Of a stretch of DNA of 64,000 nucleotides, positions 63,070-64,000 are shown in pieces. The DNA lies in contig NZ_MVAG01000193.1 in NCBI RefSeq assembly GCF_002177115.1, forward strand, positions 124,001 through 188,000, in the 5' to 3' direction. How positions within the stretch are numbered: position 1 is the stretch's first letter; each line of letters begins with the position of its first letter. The DNA is from Chryseobacterium mucoviscidosis (GTDB lineage: Bacteria > Bacteroidota > Bacteroidia > Flavobacteriales > Weeksellaceae). A program made the translations under genes and the position numbers. Below the pieces are notes generated by a model. It was not told the origin of the DNA and made no database searches. It saw only the letters and a list, made by a program, of their open reading frames with translations.

Positions 63070-63540
63070 ATGGAGAATGATTTTTTGAAAAGTTTTGTCC
63101 TGAAAGTCTCCCGTGAGCAGGAACAAAAAAAAGAGACGGAAAAAAGGAAACAATACTTCCGTGAACTCGGAAAAAAAGGAGGGCTGAAAAAGAAAAGTGC
63201 GAACCATCTTTTACGAGTTGTTTCCGTGCGATTTACCGAAAAGGAATTTAAGTTTCTGGAGGACGAAGCTAATAAATACAGTTTGAAAATTTCGACCCTT
63301 CTTCGAATGGTAGCAACAAAAGAGGAGTTGAAAGTCAAGGAATTTGAAACTGATAAAATCCTTTTGGAATATGGCAATAACTTTATCCGAATCACCAACC
63401 TTTTGCGAAATTCCGAATGGTCTGCTTTTGAAAATAAAAAAAATATCCTGCTGGAAATCGAAACCGTTTTGACATTGATAAAACAATACCTCTATCAAAA
63501 GATTCACGAACGGGAGAATCTGATGAATGAAGAATTATGA
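63070..63540 (+). CDS. BfmA/BtgA-type mobilisation accessory protein
   Basis: 156 residues. A Lys/Arg-rich start (REQEQKKETEKRKQYFRELGKKGGLKKK) precedes LLRVVSVRFTEKEFKFLEDEANKYSLKISTLLRMVA, a ribbon-helix-helix-like segment, and then a coiled coil. It resembles BfmA-type accessory proteins that help the relaxase at oriT. Its stop overlaps the relaxase start (ATGA). Confidence 0.85.
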   Translation: MENDFLKSFVLKVSREQEQKKETEKRKQYFRELGKKGGLKKKSANHLLRVVSVRFTEKEFKFLEDEANKYSLKISTLLRMVATKEELKVKEFETDKILLEYGNNFIRITNLLRNSEWSAFENKKNILLEIETVLTLIKQYLYQKIHERENLMNEEL

Positions 63541-64000
63541 ATAATTCGGCAACAACAAGACTGATTTCCAAAATCGCTTTGGAATACAACGGAACTGACA
63601 AAGGAACGGCGAAGATGCTTGGAACAAACAATCTTCTCGGAAGCAGTCCTGAAGAACAATTTTTGGAAATGAAAGCAATAGCAAAAAGAAATTCCAATGT
63701 CAAAAAATGGGCTTTGACAGGTTATATCTCACCACCAAAAGAAACAGGCGACCAACTTTCTGATGCAGAACTGGCGAAAATCACGATACAGGCTCTTGCA
63801 AAAGTCGGAGTTTCGGAAAACAACCAATATCGCTTGGATGTCCACAATTCTACGAAACAAAAGCATATTCATTTCGTGGTAAACCGGATTGACACTTTTG
63901 GAAAATGTACGGTCAAATCCCACAATATCGGGGAGAATTTCGGTAAGGCTGTAAGGGAAATCTGTAGAGATTTGGGTATAAAGACAGACATCGAAACAGG
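63537..64000 (+). CDS. Relaxase/mobilisation nuclease, N-terminal part
   Basis: The N-terminal 154 residues are visible; the 3' end is outside the window. ATTRLISKIALEYNGTDKGTAKMLG begins the domain. KQKHIHFVVNRID is the HxHxxxN metal motif of MOBP-type relaxases, in the context usual for Bacteroidota MobA (YRLDVHNSTKQKHIH). It nicks oriT to start transfer. It is coupled to the upstream accessory gene, and shows element B is mobilisable. Confidence 0.93.
   Translation, partial: MNNSATTRLISKIALEYNGTDKGTAKMLGTNNLLGSSPEEQFLEMKAIAKRNSNVKKWALTGYISPPKETGDQLSDAELAKITIQALAKVGVSENNQYRLDVHNSTKQKHIHFVVNRIDTFGKCTVKSHNIGENFGKAVREICRDLGIKTDIET

Overview
The window looks like a chromosomal segment of a Chryseobacterium-like member of the Flavobacteriales (Bacteroidota). 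It is AT-rich, its promoters carry the Bacteroidota -7 element TAnnTTTG, Shine-Dalgarno sequences are scarce, and gene families such as DUF4290, DUF4295, GLPGLI proteins, TSP3/OmpA porins and YwqK or SMI1 immunity proteins are typical of that group. The assignment rests on recognised protein families and not on a marker gene.

Positions 1-6,330 hold a polymorphic-toxin locus read on the minus strand. It comprises a small coiled-coil protein, a full-length toxin ending in a zincin (HESFH) domain, its likely immunity protein, and an orphan cytidine-deaminase-like toxin cassette with no ATG behind a terminator. Next come a YwqK-like immunity gene, a remnant of another toxin tail, two SMI1/KNR4 immunity genes (one with an in-frame stop) and the edge of an EEP-family hydrolase.

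Positions 6,700-41,000 are mostly housekeeping chromosome: ribBA, fmt, recQ, two tandem OmpA/TSP3 porins, folK, sppA, rpmB-rpmG-DUF4295, ftsY, lnt, proC, murB, murA, an aminotransferase, an alpha-amylase lipoprotein and katG. Features that stand out are MurA with Asp in place of the fosfomycin-target Cys, a degenerate GTP-cyclohydrolase half in RibBA, an orphan NIL-domain protein, and several families of intergenic repeats. Those repeats flank a small secreted peptide and GLPGLI gene pair.

Positions 41,061-57,666 appear to be an integrated element (element A) bounded by a 14-bp direct repeat. A tyrosine integrase sits at its left end, followed by a putative ~490-nt non-coding RNA built on degenerate tandem repeats, an excisionase-like HTH gene, DUF5131 and an internally deleted polymerase-like gene. 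The rest is a defence cluster: Gabija (gajA-gajB), a PLD-nuclease fusion protein, a PvuII-type restriction-modification pair in which the controller HTH is fused to the nuclease, a possible PD-(D/E)xK nuclease, a HEPN-like protein and finally an ArdA antirestriction gene.

From position 57,653 a second element (element B) begins directly against the first and runs off the window. It has its own integrase, a coiled-coil gene, DUF3853, a VapE-like helicase, an iteron-like region, a TOPRIM primase, a 60-nt hairpin that could be an oriT or a terminator, and the start of a BfmA/MobA-type mobilisation module. The two elements are probably tandem insertions at one attachment site.
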